DNA from: WJKR01 sp964556395
GTDB lineage: Archaea > Nanobdellota > Nanobdellia > Woesearchaeales > WJKR01
Length of the DNA stretch: 64,000 nt
Assembly: GCA_964556395.1 (NCBI GenBank)
Contig: CAZKVR010000004.1
Coordinates: forward strand, 32,049-96,048
Direction: 5' to 3'
The notes below the pieces were generated by a model, which was not told the origin of the DNA, did not search any database, and saw only the letters and a list, made by a program, of their open reading frames with translations. Below are positions 15,993 through 24,428 of the stretch, piece after piece. The position numbers and the translations under genes are program-made. Every line of letters starts with the position of its first letter. The stretch's first letter is position 1.

Positions 15993-16478
15993 ATGGGAGA
16001 CTACGCACGAAAGATAGTCAAGGACGCGGACAAGATCATAGAACTGCTCAACAAGGCTTTGGCCGACGAGTGGCTCGCATACTACCAGTACTGGATCGCC
16101 GCCAAGGTCGTCGAAGGCAAGATGCGACCGAACGTGGAAGCGGAGCTCGACGAGCACGCCAAGGAGGAATTGGAGCACGCCGACAAGCTGGCTGACCGAA
16201 TCGTGGAGCTGGGCGGCACGCCGCTGAAGGACCCGAAGACGTTCGGACAGCACTCCAACTGCGGCTACGACGCGCCGGAGAAGGAAGACGTCGAGAGCAT
16301 CCTGGCGGACAACGTCAAGGCGGAGCAGTGCGCCATCCAGGTCTACCACGACCTCATGGACTACTGCAAGGACAGGGATGCCGTGACATACCACCTGGCG
16401 CTGGACATCCTCAAGGACGAGCTCGAGCACGAGCAGGACCTCCAGGACCTCCAGGCAGACCTCTCATACCACAAGTAA
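15993..16478 (+). CDS. Ferritin-like / Dps-like diiron protein
   Basis: 161 residues forming a four-helix ferritin bundle: NKALADEWLAYYQYW (first ligand helix), EHAKEELEHADKLADR (ExxH), AEQCAIQVYHDLMDYC and DILKDELEHEQDL (last ExxH). The glutamates and histidines make a bacterioferritin-like diiron site. The Cys pair in the third helix recalls archaeal Dps-like (DPSL) proteins, which protect against peroxide, so that assignment is favoured. CATATAAA at ~15974 and GGTGATAG upstream of the ATG at 15993 decide the start. Confidence 0.85.
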   Translation: MGDYARKIVKDADKIIELLNKALADEWLAYYQYWIAAKVVEGKMRPNVEAELDEHAKEELEHADKLADRIVELGGTPLKDPKTFGQHSNCGYDAPEKEDVESILADNVKAEQCAIQVYHDLMDYCKDRDAVTYHLALDILKDELEHEQDLQDLQADLSYHK

Positions 16479-16509
16479 GGAGGACCTTTTCTTTTTTCCT
16501 TCTTGAGAA

Positions 16510-17229
16510 CTACCGGCCGTGCACGACGGTGCCCTTGAACGGCTTGCCGGCGACCATCTTATCCAGTTCAGAGTACTGGCCTATGAGGAGCGAGAAGCCC
16601 TTGTAAGCCCTGCTCTTGCCGACCTGGCACGCCGCAGGGTCCAACGGGTAGTTGCCGCCGGCCACCCACTTGTCACCGACGAGCTCGCGCATCTTACCCC
16701 ACGACATCTCAGGCAAGGGTTGGTACTCCTGCACCTTCTCCTTGTCGAACTTCAAGGCCGGCACGTCGAGGACTACCGGGAAGTCGCTCAGCTTGATAGC
16801 CTTGTCCGCGTCGAAGCTCTCAGCCAGGACCATCATGTCATAATCCGTGCTGTGGCCGGGCTTGGCGCCCGTGGCGAGGTAGATGCGATAGCCGGTCGGA
16901 GGCCTGGCGTGCGGGTCGATGAGAGGCTCGGGGCAGACGTCATCACCGAAACGGGGTTTGAGCCTCGAGAGGAGGTAGCGGGCGTTGATCTTCGTCACGG
17001 CGATGCCGACCTCGTCGCTGGCGGTGAGCTTCTGGTCCTCCGGGATGACGCCGGTGAGGATGTCCATCGAGGCTTCCTGGAGCCTGCGGCAGATCTTGCC
17101 GCCGCCGATGATGAGGCAGAATATCTCCTTGGGGTGCCGGGCCAAGAGGCCTGCTAGGTGGTCGATGGCCTGCTCGTCGTACTTGCCGTCCGGGTTGAGG
17201 ATGCTGCCGCCGTACTTGATGACTATCAT
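16510..17229 (-). CDS. pyrH: UMP kinase, amino acid kinase fold
   Basis: 239 residues starting VIKYGGSILN, the nucleotide loop of the amino-acid-kinase superfamily. LIIGGGKICRRL, the central SDEVGIAVTKINARYLL and STDYDMMVLAE match archaeal UMP kinases, which phosphorylate UMP to UDP. Length is near the usual 220-230. A TTTAAA box at 17253-17258 is 26 nt from the ATG. Confidence 0.85.
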   Translation of the reverse strand: MIVIKYGGSILNPDGKYDEQAIDHLAGLLARHPKEIFCLIIGGGKICRRLQEASMDILTGVIPEDQKLTASDEVGIAVTKINARYLLSRLKPRFGDDVCPEPLIDPHARPPTGYRIYLATGAKPGHSTDYDMMVLAESFDADKAIKLSDFPVVLDVPALKFDKEKVQEYQPLPEMSWGKMRELVGDKWVAGGNYPLDPAACQVGKSRAYKGFSLLIGQYSELDKMVAGKPFKGTVVHGR

Positions 17230-17324
17230 ACGAGGTACACCTACAAAAGCTGTTTAAAAGGGCTTCGGTTCTGATGGAAAGGCTAAAATAGGACCTCTCA
17301 CCTGGAAAGCGCGGGTGGTTCCAT

Positions 17325-17774
17325 ATGAGAAAGTCATTACGACGGAAAGACAGGGATGAGAAGACTATCAACATCCTCGTGCAGGAAGGCTTGAAGGAAT
17401 ACTACGAGGACGAGGCGGAGCCGGCCGTGATGGGTGTCTACCACGCGCGAGGGCAGCCGGACACGGACTACGGCCGCAAGCCGGAAACCATGAGGGAAGG
17501 GGACAAGGGTTTCAAGCCGACGCCCAGGCAGGAAGAGGAAAACCCTATCCTGCAGGAATTCGAGGCGTACAGCACCACCATGGAACTCCTCAAAGTGCCA
17601 GGCAACCATGTGGACGTCATGAGCTTCTCCAACGTCAACCGGAAAGTGGACACGAACTGCCTGAACAACCTGCTCTATGGCATGACCGCGCCTCGCTCGA
17701 CGGCGCTGCCGGAAGAGTCCTACGGCGGCGACGTGACGGCCGATTACAGCCGCACCAAGCAGGAACTGGTGTGA
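17325..17774 (+). CDS. Hypothetical protein
   Basis: 149 residues, hydrophilic, no signal peptide or membrane segment. It starts with a basic stretch (MRKSLRRKDRDEK), then an acidic helix (EGLKEYYEDEAEP), a Pro/Gly-rich middle with DTDYGRKPETM, and a more ordered C-terminal third (PGNHVDVMSFSNVNRKVDTN). I do not recognise the family. The gene stands alone with a GCTAAAAT box at ~17283. Confidence 0.65.
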   Translation: MRKSLRRKDRDEKTINILVQEGLKEYYEDEAEPAVMGVYHARGQPDTDYGRKPETMREGDKGFKPTPRQEEENPILQEFEAYSTTMELLKVPGNHVDVMSFSNVNRKVDTNCLNNLLYGMTAPRSTALPEESYGGDVTADYSRTKQELV

Positions 17775-17914
17775 AAGCTTGAGCATGAACCTTTTTCTTG
17801 TCCTTTCTCGCATTCTCAGACCGGGCTCCTGAATGGCTCCGGCCAGTATAATCCTTCAGAACGCCATCTCCATACCTACAGCCACCTAGCGGGTGTTGAG
17901 AAGAAAAGAAAAAG

Positions 17915-17977
17915 CGCGCCCCTGAGGAGCAATGGGGTTGTTGGGGGGTGATGTTGCTCAGGGGGGACAGAGGCGCG
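17915..17977. ncRNA. Long GC-rich hairpin downstream of ftsZ
   Basis: CGCGCC (17915-17920) pairs with GGCGCG (17972-17977), and CCCCTGAG...GCAA (ending 17932) pairs with TTGCTCAGGGG (17954-17964), leaving a ~21-nt loop and small bulges. It lies between the hypothetical gene at 17.3-17.8 kb and the 3' end of ftsZ. It may be a 3'-UTR structure or processing site of ftsZ mRNA, or part of a small RNA. The rest of 17775-18009 shows no ORF. Confidence 0.45.
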
Positions 17978-18009
17978 TAAGGAAGAAAGGAGAAAAAAAG
18001 TAAACCGCC

Positions 18010-19080
18010 TTATTTGACGATCTCGATGCCGAGCTCCTCGGAGAGCTGTTGTCGGGCCTCGGCCGACTCCTTCGCGGAGGGCTTGCCGAGGATCCACGGG
18101 CTCTTCACGCCGGTGATGATGGTCATCACGGTGAGCTTGCCCTTCATGTCCTCGGCGACGCGAGCGCCCCAGATGACGTTGGCGTCGTCATCCATGCTCT
18201 CAGTCACCAATTCTCCGGCCTTGGAGATCTCTTCGAGGGTCATCTCGGGTCCGCCTGCGATCTGGATGATGGCTCCCGTGGCGCCCTCGTAGCTGATGTC
18301 GAGGAGCGGGTTGCTCAAGGCGCCCTTGACAGCCTCTTCCACGCGGTTCGCCGTGTCACTGGCGCCCACGCCGATGGCCGCGACGCCGCCGTCGGTCATG
18401 ATGGTCTTGACGTCGGCGTAGTCGAGGTTGACCAGGCTGGGGACCGCGATGGTCTCGACGATGCCTTTGATCATGGTCGCTATGAGCTCGTTCGCCACGG
18501 CGAAGGCCTGTTGTACCGGGAGGTTGCCCGCGATCTGGACGAGGCGGTTGTTGTCGATGACGATGACCGTGTCGGAGACTTTCCGGAGTTGTTGGAGTCC
18601 GAACTCGGCCTTGTCGATCCTGGCGCGCTCGATCTTGAACGGCATCGTGACGGTGCCGATGACGATGGAGCCCGCGTCCTTGGCGACCTGCGCCACGACG
18701 GGGGCCGCGCCGGTGCCGGTGCCGCCGCCCATGCCGGCGCACACGAAGACCATGTCCGAGTCCTTGAGTGATTCCTTGATCGTCTGGATGCTCTCCTGGG
18801 CCGCTTCGGCGCCTTTCTCAGGGAAGCCGCCGCATCCCAGTCCTCGCGTGATGTCCTGGCCAAGTAGGAACTTGCGGTCGGCCTCGACCATCTTGAGGTG
18901 CTGCTGGTCCGTGTTGCACGCGATGATCTCGGCACCTTGGATGCCTTTCACGTACAGCCAGTTGACCATGTTGCCGCCTGCGCCACCTGCGCCGACTACC
19001 TTGATGTTCGCTTGTCCGACCTCTACTTCTTCGAAGTTGTTCGGGTTGTTCTTCTTGGCGTTGTCCACAATAAAATCCAT
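18010..19080 (-). CDS. ftsZ: Cell division protein FtsZ
   Basis: 356 residues. GAGGAGGNMVNWL and the tubulin signature GMGGGTGTGAAPVVA give the GTP site; NNRLVQIAGNL, the T7 loop NLDYADVKTIM and MSDGG-like TDGGVAAIG follow. Ends EELGIEIVK without an obvious FtsA/ZipA-type tail peptide. It forms the GTP-dependent division ring. The ATG at 19080 is preceded by GGGGGAA about 7 nt upstream, within a ~118-nt leader. Confidence 0.96.
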   Translation of the reverse strand: MDFIVDNAKKNNPNNFEEVEVGQANIKVVGAGGAGGNMVNWLYVKGIQGAEIIACNTDQQHLKMVEADRKFLLGQDITRGLGCGGFPEKGAEAAQESIQTIKESLKDSDMVFVCAGMGGGTGTGAAPVVAQVAKDAGSIVIGTVTMPFKIERARIDKAEFGLQQLRKVSDTVIVIDNNRLVQIAGNLPVQQAFAVANELIATMIKGIVETIAVPSLVNLDYADVKTIMTDGGVAAIGVGASDTANRVEEAVKGALSNPLLDISYEGATGAIIQIAGGPEMTLEEISKAGELVTESMDDDANVIWGARVAEDMKGKLTVMTIITGVKSPWILGKPSAKESAEARQQLSEELGIEIVK

Positions 19081-19230
19081 CTGTCTTTTCCCCCGTTGTT
19101 GTTTTATCTTTCGATTGTTGACCCGCGTCGTTTCAGGCGCGAATCAGCGGGATTCTCCACCACACCCACGTTTCTGAGGAAGTCAAATCCCTATGAGTAT
19201 ACATGATTGCGACGGTTCTATATAAATATT
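19081..19230 (-). promoter_or_regulatory. ftsZ promoter and long 5' leader
   Basis: The nearest good TATA box (ATTTATATA, about 19219-19228) is ~140 nt before the ftsZ ATG, implying a leader of roughly 115 nt, much longer than the leaderless pattern elsewhere in this window. The leader contains two GC-rich arms (around 19120-19160) that could fold. No ORF is evident. Confidence 0.45.
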
Positions 19231-19279
19231 ATTGAGATGCTATTTACATACTAGAAAATTATTTTCTACCTGTTGAAAC

Positions 19280-19810
19280 TTATTGTTCGTAGAGTAGGAC
19301 CTTCTTGCCAGGGTAGAGCCCCATGCTGCTCATCTGGTTGTACTGGTCGGGAGCGAGCGTGAGGTAGATGATCTTGAAGCCGTAGGTCTCCTTGGCCCTG
19401 TAGGAGGCGTTCCTGATGAGGTCGTGGTCGAGGTCGTTCCCTATTATCAATAGGTTGGCCTTGAGGGATTCCTCCTTGCCATGGAGGACGACCATCTCGA
19501 CGTGAGGATCCTGTTTTATCTCTTCGACGAACTCCTGGACAGCTGATTTCCGGTCGGCGAGGATGTCTGCCAGGAACCCGGCGTTCTCGTCGTGGAGCTG
19601 GTAGAACTTGAAGCGTTTCACCTTGGATTCTGTGATGAGCTCTATCTTGAGGAGTTGTTGGACGACGCGGTAGGTGGTCGCGGGCGGGACTTTCGCCCGT
19701 TTGGCGAGTTCTCGCAGGTAGAATTGCTGGTCTGGGTTGTTGATGAACACCCGGAATATCTTGAGGAGTTGGTTGTCGATGAGCGCTGCGAGGATGTCTT
19801 TCTTTTCCAT
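19280..19810 (-). CDS. Winged-helix regulator with C-terminal nucleotidyltransferase-like domain
   Basis: 176 residues. Residues ~10-75 form a winged helix (FYLRELAKRAKVPPATTYRV is the helix-turn-helix). The C-terminal ~90 residues (VEMVVLHGKEESLKANLLII) look like a degenerate MNT-type nucleotidyltransferase fold, without the usual GSxxxG and DxD residues. Such fusions are common archaeal regulators. TTTAAA at 19836-19841 gives a leaderless start. A triple repeat just upstream of that box may be its own operator. Confidence 0.75.
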   Translation of the reverse strand: MEKKDILAALIDNQLLKIFRVFINNPDQQFYLRELAKRAKVPPATTYRVVQQLLKIELITESKVKRFKFYQLHDENAGFLADILADRKSAVQEFVEEIKQDPHVEMVVLHGKEESLKANLLIIGNDLDHDLIRNASYRAKETYGFKIIYLTLAPDQYNQMSSMGLYPGKKVLLYEQ

Positions 19811-19848
19811 CTATTCGCCTGTTAGAGCGCTTCTATTTAAACATTTCT

Positions 19849-19898
19849 GTTTTCTGGAACAGTGTTCCTTTTCAGGAACGTTGTTTCTATTTTGGAAC
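19849..19898. promoter_or_regulatory. Three GGAAC boxes at exact 19-bp spacing (candidate operator)
   Basis: GGAAC occurs at 19856-19860, 19875-19879 and 19894-19898, period 19 bp, each preceded by a T-rich stretch. GTTCC at 19864-19868 makes inverted pairs with neighbouring boxes. The array lies directly upstream of the TATA box of the wHTH gene, where an activator or autoregulator would bind on one helical face roughly every two turns. Confidence 0.6.
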
Positions 19899-19899
19899 G

Positions 19900-20176
19900 T
19901 GTGTTTATGAGGGTTTTGGCAGGGTCGCAAGAACATCAAGATGACAGACATCGGAGGAAAAAGGCCGCCCTGCGAGGAGAATGATTGTGGGGTGTGGTGG
20001 GAACAACGAGGTGTTCTGCAGGGCGGAAAAAGTATCGATCCGGTGCATCCGCAAAGGGTGAGTGAGGTGGTGTGAGGTGTGTGAGGTCGGCAAAGAATAT
20101 TGCCGCGGACGCACCGGTCGATGATTGATGATGGTTGACGGGTGGAAGACCACACATCTTTCATCACCAACTAGTG
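19900..20176 (-). ncRNA. Candidate structured non-coding RNA
   Basis: This 467-bp gap (19811-20277) holds no protein-like ORF but strong pairing. CCGCCCTGC (19965-19973) pairs perfectly with 20018-20026; CCGGTGC (20040-20046) with 20111-20117, extended by TCCGC (20048-20052) with 20105-20109; CGGCAA/TTGCCG forms a hairpin at 20088-20105; GTGG-AAGA-CCAC lies near 20140-20152. ATTTAAAT at 20198-20205 would start a minus-strand transcript near 20175. I could not match it to RNase P, SRP or C/D RNA. Strand is tentative. Confidence 0.45.
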
Positions 20177-20277
20177 ATACTGTATGTGGAAGCTTCTATT
20201 TAAATGTTTCGGTTATTTAGCACTAATGAGTGACAAAAAAAGGAAATGTTATAAATTCCTGGCACCCACCCCCACCC

Positions 20278-21054
20278 GTGACAACCCAAGAAGAGCTCGA
20301 GACACTCACCAAACAAACCCTCACCAGACTCGCCCAAGACATCTTCCAGGTAGAAAGACCCCCAAACCCGATCGTGAAGTACGACCCCCACACAGAGTAC
20401 CCAAACCACCACGAAGGCACCATCACCTACAACACCCCCAACCCGAAAGCGATCTACGAGGAGACCGCACACTACCTCCACGAACACCACAAGAGAGAAA
20501 AGACCAAAGGACTCGACACCCTCACAAGATTCTTCAGAAGGACCAACGAGGAAGCACTCGGCTACTTCAGCAGGCACTTCTCAAGACAAGAAAGCAAGGA
20601 CACCCTGGCTGACGCGCTCGAACACCCCGAACCACACCCCTTCTCGACGAGCCTCGCCAAAGACATCCACGAGAGCATCACCACCATCATCTCAGCGGCA
20701 GACCAGAAAGACTACGCCACAGCCACAGGCCCCAAGACCCGGAAAGCCATCGACGACTACCTCAACCCACACACCAGACCGAGAGCGCCACCCGAAGCCC
20801 ACATGAACCTCGCGCTCCCCCGAGAACTCTCACGACACACCCCAACCATCATGGCAACCCTCAAAGACCTCAAGACCTACAGCAAAGCCATACACCTCCT
20901 CGGCTACCAGCTCGGAGACGACCTCCACACATACTATGAAGAATCACCAGATCAGGCCAGGAAGCTCGCCAGGAAGATGCTCACCGCAACCGAGAAAGAC
21001 TCCATCAAGACAGTACTCGAAGCCAGCAAAGAAATCTACAGCCGGAAGCGCTAA
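20278..21054 (+). CDS. Hypothetical protein
   Basis: 258 residues, mainly helical and hydrophilic, rich in His and Pro near the N-terminus (YDPHTEYPNHH) with ETAHYLHEHHKRE following. I do not recognise a family; the AHYLHEHH stretch might bind metal, but no protease motif is complete. The GTG at 20278 lies 27 nt after a GTTATAAA box (~20248-20255); the longer frame from 20230 overlaps that box and is rejected. The 3' end overlaps the convergent ligase gene by 4 bp. Confidence 0.65.
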   Translation: MTTQEELETLTKQTLTRLAQDIFQVERPPNPIVKYDPHTEYPNHHEGTITYNTPNPKAIYEETAHYLHEHHKREKTKGLDTLTRFFRRTNEEALGYFSRHFSRQESKDTLADALEHPEPHPFSTSLAKDIHESITTIISAADQKDYATATGPKTRKAIDDYLNPHTRPRAPPEAHMNLALPRELSRHTPTIMATLKDLKTYSKAIHLLGYQLGDDLHTYYEESPDQARKLARKMLTATEKDSIKTVLEASKEIYSRKR

Positions 21055-22808
21055 CGCCCGCCGCGCTGCTTACGATACGCAGCCTCGACCATGGACAACG
21101 TCGTCATATCATCCAAACCCCTATCATCACGGAGCTGGACGAACCGAGGGAAACGCAACGCAAAACCCGAAGAATACGAAGGGCTCTTCTGGATCTCCTC
21201 GAACCGGACCTCGACGACGACCTCAGGCCGCACCGACACCTCACGACCCTCAGTAGACGTGATGAGAGGCTTGAGACGGTCGGTGACCTCCTGGAACGTG
21301 ATGCCATCCTCGGCAGCGTCCGCCTTCTCCTTGATGCCCGTCCCGAACCGACCAACCGTCACCAACTCCTCGTCGTGGTCGTCCCAGCAAGCCACGGTGA
21401 AAGACGTCAACCACCCGGAACGCTTGCCAGTCCCCCACTCAGCCCCGACGATGGCGAGGTCGAACGTGTCCAAGGAAGGCTTGAGCTTGAGCATGGTGCC
21501 GACACGGCTGCCAGGACGATAGACGCCGTCGAGGTTCTTCACCATCACCCCCTCGTTGCCTGCGTCGAGAGACTCCTTGTAGAACCGCTCAGCCACCTGG
21601 GATTTCTCGACGGACTCGTGACGGGCGAGGACGAGGGAGCGAGACTTCTCATCGACGATGGACTTCAAGAAAGACCAACGGTCGCGCAACGGCTTCTCCA
21701 GATACTCAGAACCGTCATGGTAGAGGACGTCGAACACCGCCACCTCGACGGGAAGCTTCTTCTCCAAGGTGGCGATGTCATACTTCCGCCTGATACGCTG
21801 GCTGACCTCCTGGAACGGACGGTACGAGCCGGAGGACGGGTCGTAGCCGACGGCCTCGGCATCGAGTATGAACTCACCACCCTTCACGTGCTTCCGGACA
21901 GCCCTCACCACGTCGGGAAACTGGGCCGTCACCTCCTCCAAGCGACGAGTGAACAGCCGCACGGAGCCATCCTCGAGCCCGTGCACCTGGAGACGAAAGC
22001 CATCGTACTTATATTCTATAGCGCAAGGAGTGCCGACCTTCTCGAAAGCCTCGTCGAAGCCGTCAGCCTTCTGGGCGAGCATGACCTTCAAAGGCTTGCC
22101 AGGCTCGATAGAGACCCTTTTCAGGCCGTCAAGACCCTTCTCCTTGGCGATCTTAGCGACCTTGCCGAAATCGTTGGAACGGTCGAGCGCCGCCTGGACC
22201 GCCGCGAGAGCGTCATCATACGTCTCACGAGCCTCACCCTCCAACGCCTCGTCAGGGCTCCGGTCGACGAGGAACGCCCACACCAACGAATCCCTAAGAG
22301 TCCCTTCAGCCACACCGACGCGGAGGTCTCCGATGACACTCCTGACGACGTACCGGGCCTCGACGCCACGGGCGCTGGACAACAACTGGGCGACGAGCTT
22401 CACCTTGAGGTCCTGGGCCCCCTTGCCCTCAGACGCCGCCACCTTACGCAAGTTATCGAAAACCCGAGCGACGGAGAGGTCCTCAGCAGTGAGGGTGGCC
22501 TGCGTCTTGCCAGCCACCAACTTCTCAGCCACCTTGCCGATATCCCCCAATTCACGCCACTCATCAACCACCCGCCTCTCAGAGGCGCCGGAAGAAGTGG
22601 AGATGGCCTTGACCACCAGCTTCTCAGAAAGCCCGAGGACGCGCTTGTCCCACAACGGGAAGACGCGACCCTGGAGCAAGAGGATGACCTGTTCCAAGTC
22701 ATCAGCAGACGTCTGTCTCAGGAAGTCGGCGATGAGCCTAGTCTTCTCCAAACGCTTCGGCGTGGACTCCAACGACTCGTACAAGCCAGCCAACTCCTTG
22801 TATAACAT
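21051..22808 (-). CDS. lig: ATP-dependent DNA ligase (Lig1 type)
   Basis: 585 residues with the archaeal three-domain layout: a helical DNA-binding domain (~1-220), an adenylation domain with the catalytic Lys in EYKYDGFR (~residue 268), FILDAEAVGYD, EGVMVKNLDGVY and the KLK motif, then the OB-fold ending near GLDDMTTL. It seals Okazaki fragments and repair nicks. A TATAAAAT box at 22831-22838 puts the leaderless ATG at 22808. Divergent from orc1/cdc6. Confidence 0.96.
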   Translation of the reverse strand: MLYKELAGLYESLESTPKRLEKTRLIADFLRQTSADDLEQVILLLQGRVFPLWDKRVLGLSEKLVVKAISTSSGASERRVVDEWRELGDIGKVAEKLVAGKTQATLTAEDLSVARVFDNLRKVAASEGKGAQDLKVKLVAQLLSSARGVEARYVVRSVIGDLRVGVAEGTLRDSLVWAFLVDRSPDEALEGEARETYDDALAAVQAALDRSNDFGKVAKIAKEKGLDGLKRVSIEPGKPLKVMLAQKADGFDEAFEKVGTPCAIEYKYDGFRLQVHGLEDGSVRLFTRRLEEVTAQFPDVVRAVRKHVKGGEFILDAEAVGYDPSSGSYRPFQEVSQRIRRKYDIATLEKKLPVEVAVFDVLYHDGSEYLEKPLRDRWSFLKSIVDEKSRSLVLARHESVEKSQVAERFYKESLDAGNEGVMVKNLDGVYRPGSRVGTMLKLKPSLDTFDLAIVGAEWGTGKRSGWLTSFTVACWDDHDEELVTVGRFGTGIKEKADAAEDGITFQEVTDRLKPLITSTEGREVSVRPEVVVEVRFEEIQKSPSYSSGFALRFPRFVQLRDDRGLDDMTTLSMVEAAYRKQRGGR

Positions 22809-22913
22809 ACTGCAGGCGGAGAGCGGAGAGTATAAAATACTTTTCCCAAAAACCAGAAGCCGTCCGGCAAGACGACACAAACTATATAAAACACAGCCCC
22901 GTCCACGAGAGCC

Positions 22914-23981
22914 ATGGGATTGTTCGAGGACGTCCTCAAAGGCGACGAGTCGCTCATCAGGAACGAGAACGCGCTGGACTACGAGTTCCTACCCAAGATA
23001 CTGCCTTACAGGGAGCAAGAGCAGAAATACCTGGCGACATGCATCAAGCCATTGTTCCAGAAACGGTCCGGCAGGAACCTCCTCATCCACGGACCCCCAG
23101 GCATCGGCAAGACCGCGGCGACAAGGTTCGTCCTGAGAGAGCTGGAAGAAGAGACCGACGACATCCACCCAGTCTACGTGAACTGCTGGCAGCACAACAC
23201 GACGTACAAAGTACTCTTGGAAATCTGCGAGCAGGTCGGCTACAAGTTCACCCAGAACAAGAAGACGACGGAACTCTACGACGTCGTCCAGAGAATAGTG
23301 AATAAAGGGGCAGCAGTCTTCGTCCTCGACGAGATCGACAAGGCGGAAGACTTCGACTTCCTCTACTTCATACTCGAAGAGGTGTTCCACAAGGCGATAT
23401 TCCTCCTCACCAACTACAAGAGCTGGCTCGTGGAACTGGACGAGCGGATCAAGAGCCGGCTCACGCCCGAGATGATCGAGTTCAAACAATACACCGAGAC
23501 CGAGACGAGAGGCATCCTGAAAGAACGACTGGACTACGCCTTCGCACCAGGCGCGTGGGAGGACAAGGCCTTGGAGATGGTGGTCCAGAAGACAGCCAGC
23601 CTGAAAGACATACGGTCAGGACTCTTCCTCATGCGGGAAGCGGCACTCCAGGCGGAAGACCAGAGCAAGAAAAGAATCCAACCAGAAGACGTGGAGAAGG
23701 CCATCAAGAAGCTCGACGACTTCACCGTCAAGAACTCTGCAGAGCTCGCGGCGGACGAGCAACTCATCCTCAAGACCATCAAAGCCAACCCTGAAAGCAG
23801 GATCGGAGAGGTCTACAAGCAGTACAAGAAAGCAGGCGGGGCGGCGAGCTACAAGACCTTCCAACGAAAGATAAAAAAACTGGAGGAAGGCAAGTTCATC
23901 AGCGCGGAGAAGACGATGGGAGGCACGGAAGGCAACACGACCATCATCCGCCAAGGGAGCAAGAAGCTCACAGACTACTAG
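22914..23981 (+). CDS. orc1: Orc1/Cdc6 replication initiator
   Basis: 355 residues. AAA+ module with Walker A GPPGIGKTA (~residue 60), Walker B VFVLDEIDKAEDF and sensor segment LLTNYKSWL; then a winged helix at ~280-355 (RIGEVYKQYKKAGGAASYKT). It binds origin recognition boxes and loads MCM. Archaeal orc1 genes often lie beside the origin they serve. An ACTATATAAAAC box sits ~27 nt before the ATG. Confidence 0.94.
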   Translation: MGLFEDVLKGDESLIRNENALDYEFLPKILPYREQEQKYLATCIKPLFQKRSGRNLLIHGPPGIGKTAATRFVLRELEEETDDIHPVYVNCWQHNTTYKVLLEICEQVGYKFTQNKKTTELYDVVQRIVNKGAAVFVLDEIDKAEDFDFLYFILEEVFHKAIFLLTNYKSWLVELDERIKSRLTPEMIEFKQYTETETRGILKERLDYAFAPGAWEDKALEMVVQKTASLKDIRSGLFLMREAALQAEDQSKKRIQPEDVEKAIKKLDDFTVKNSAELAADEQLILKTIKANPESRIGEVYKQYKKAGGAASYKTFQRKIKKLEEGKFISAEKTMGGTEGNTTIIRQGSKKLTDY

Positions 23982-24005
23982 CCGAACAGATTCTAGGTCC
24001 TGAGA

Positions 24006-24112
24006 CCACTGGACACATATTTTCACCACGAACGAAGCGCTGAGACAGCCCCAGAACAACCCTCACCCCAGCACAACACTTCTACCGCCCAAATTCTCAC
24101 ACCCACTGGACA
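24006..24112. other. Candidate origin elements: two CCACTGGACA repeats
   Basis: CCACTGGACA occurs at 24006-24015 and again at 24103-24112, same orientation, 97 bp apart, in the gap right after orc1/cdc6. The complement TCCAGTGG matches the core of archaeal origin recognition boxes. A short AT-rich patch (ACATATTTTC) lies between. The G-string that completes a full ORB is not present, so this is a mini-ORB-like candidate only. Confidence 0.4.
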
Positions 24113-24170
24113 ACCGCCGTCGCCGACTATAAAAACCACTACGATAATGACAGGGGTAGAGGTGATACGG

Positions 24171-24299
24171 ATGCATAACGACCCCGCATACATCAAGGAC
24201 GTGACGTTCAACCAGATACGCATGCTCACGCAAGCCAGCCAAGCACGGCTGGAGAGCTTCGACCGGCAGTTCAGCGGCTGCATGGAGGTGATGGCATGA
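24171..24299 (+). CDS. Micro-ORF 1 of a three-gene operon (42 aa)
   Basis: ATG at 24171 follows GAGGTGA with a good gap, and a GACTATAAAAAC box lies at 24127-24136. The 42-residue product begins MHNDPAYIKDVTF and contains NQIRMLTQASQARLESF, likely one helix. Its stop overlaps the next start (ATGA). Unknown family. Confidence 0.6.
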   Translation: MHNDPAYIKDVTFNQIRMLTQASQARLESFDRQFSGCMEVMA

Positions 24300-24427
24300 G
24301 ACTGCACGACGAGGACGGGCGGTACACGTACTACGCCGAGCAAGTCGCGACGTTCATGGCGCAGCACGACCTGATAGGAGAGGACGAGAAGTCAGAATTC
24401 GCACAGTACATCAGGGGGTGCGCCTAA
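24296..24427 (+). CDS. Micro-ORF 2 of a three-gene operon (43 aa)
   Basis: Begins in the ATGA overlap with micro-ORF 1; GGAGGTGATGGC at the end of ORF 1 can serve as its ribosome site. The product starts MRLHDEDGRYTYYAEQVATF and ends EFAQYIRGCA. Acidic, helical, no recognised domain. Confidence 0.6.
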   Translation: MRLHDEDGRYTYYAEQVATFMAQHDLIGEDEKSEFAQYIRGCA

Positions 24428-24428
24428 G

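Noticed and set aside
19900..20176. RNase P RNA or SRP RNA
   Set aside because: GGAGGAAAAAGGCCGCCC vaguely recalls the RNase P start, but the conserved ACAGAA region and the SRP helix 8 loop are not found on either strand.
21375..22805. 476-codon open frame on the + strand
   Set aside because: Antisense to DNA ligase, which has all catalytic motifs; the + frame has skewed composition from the GC-rich third positions.
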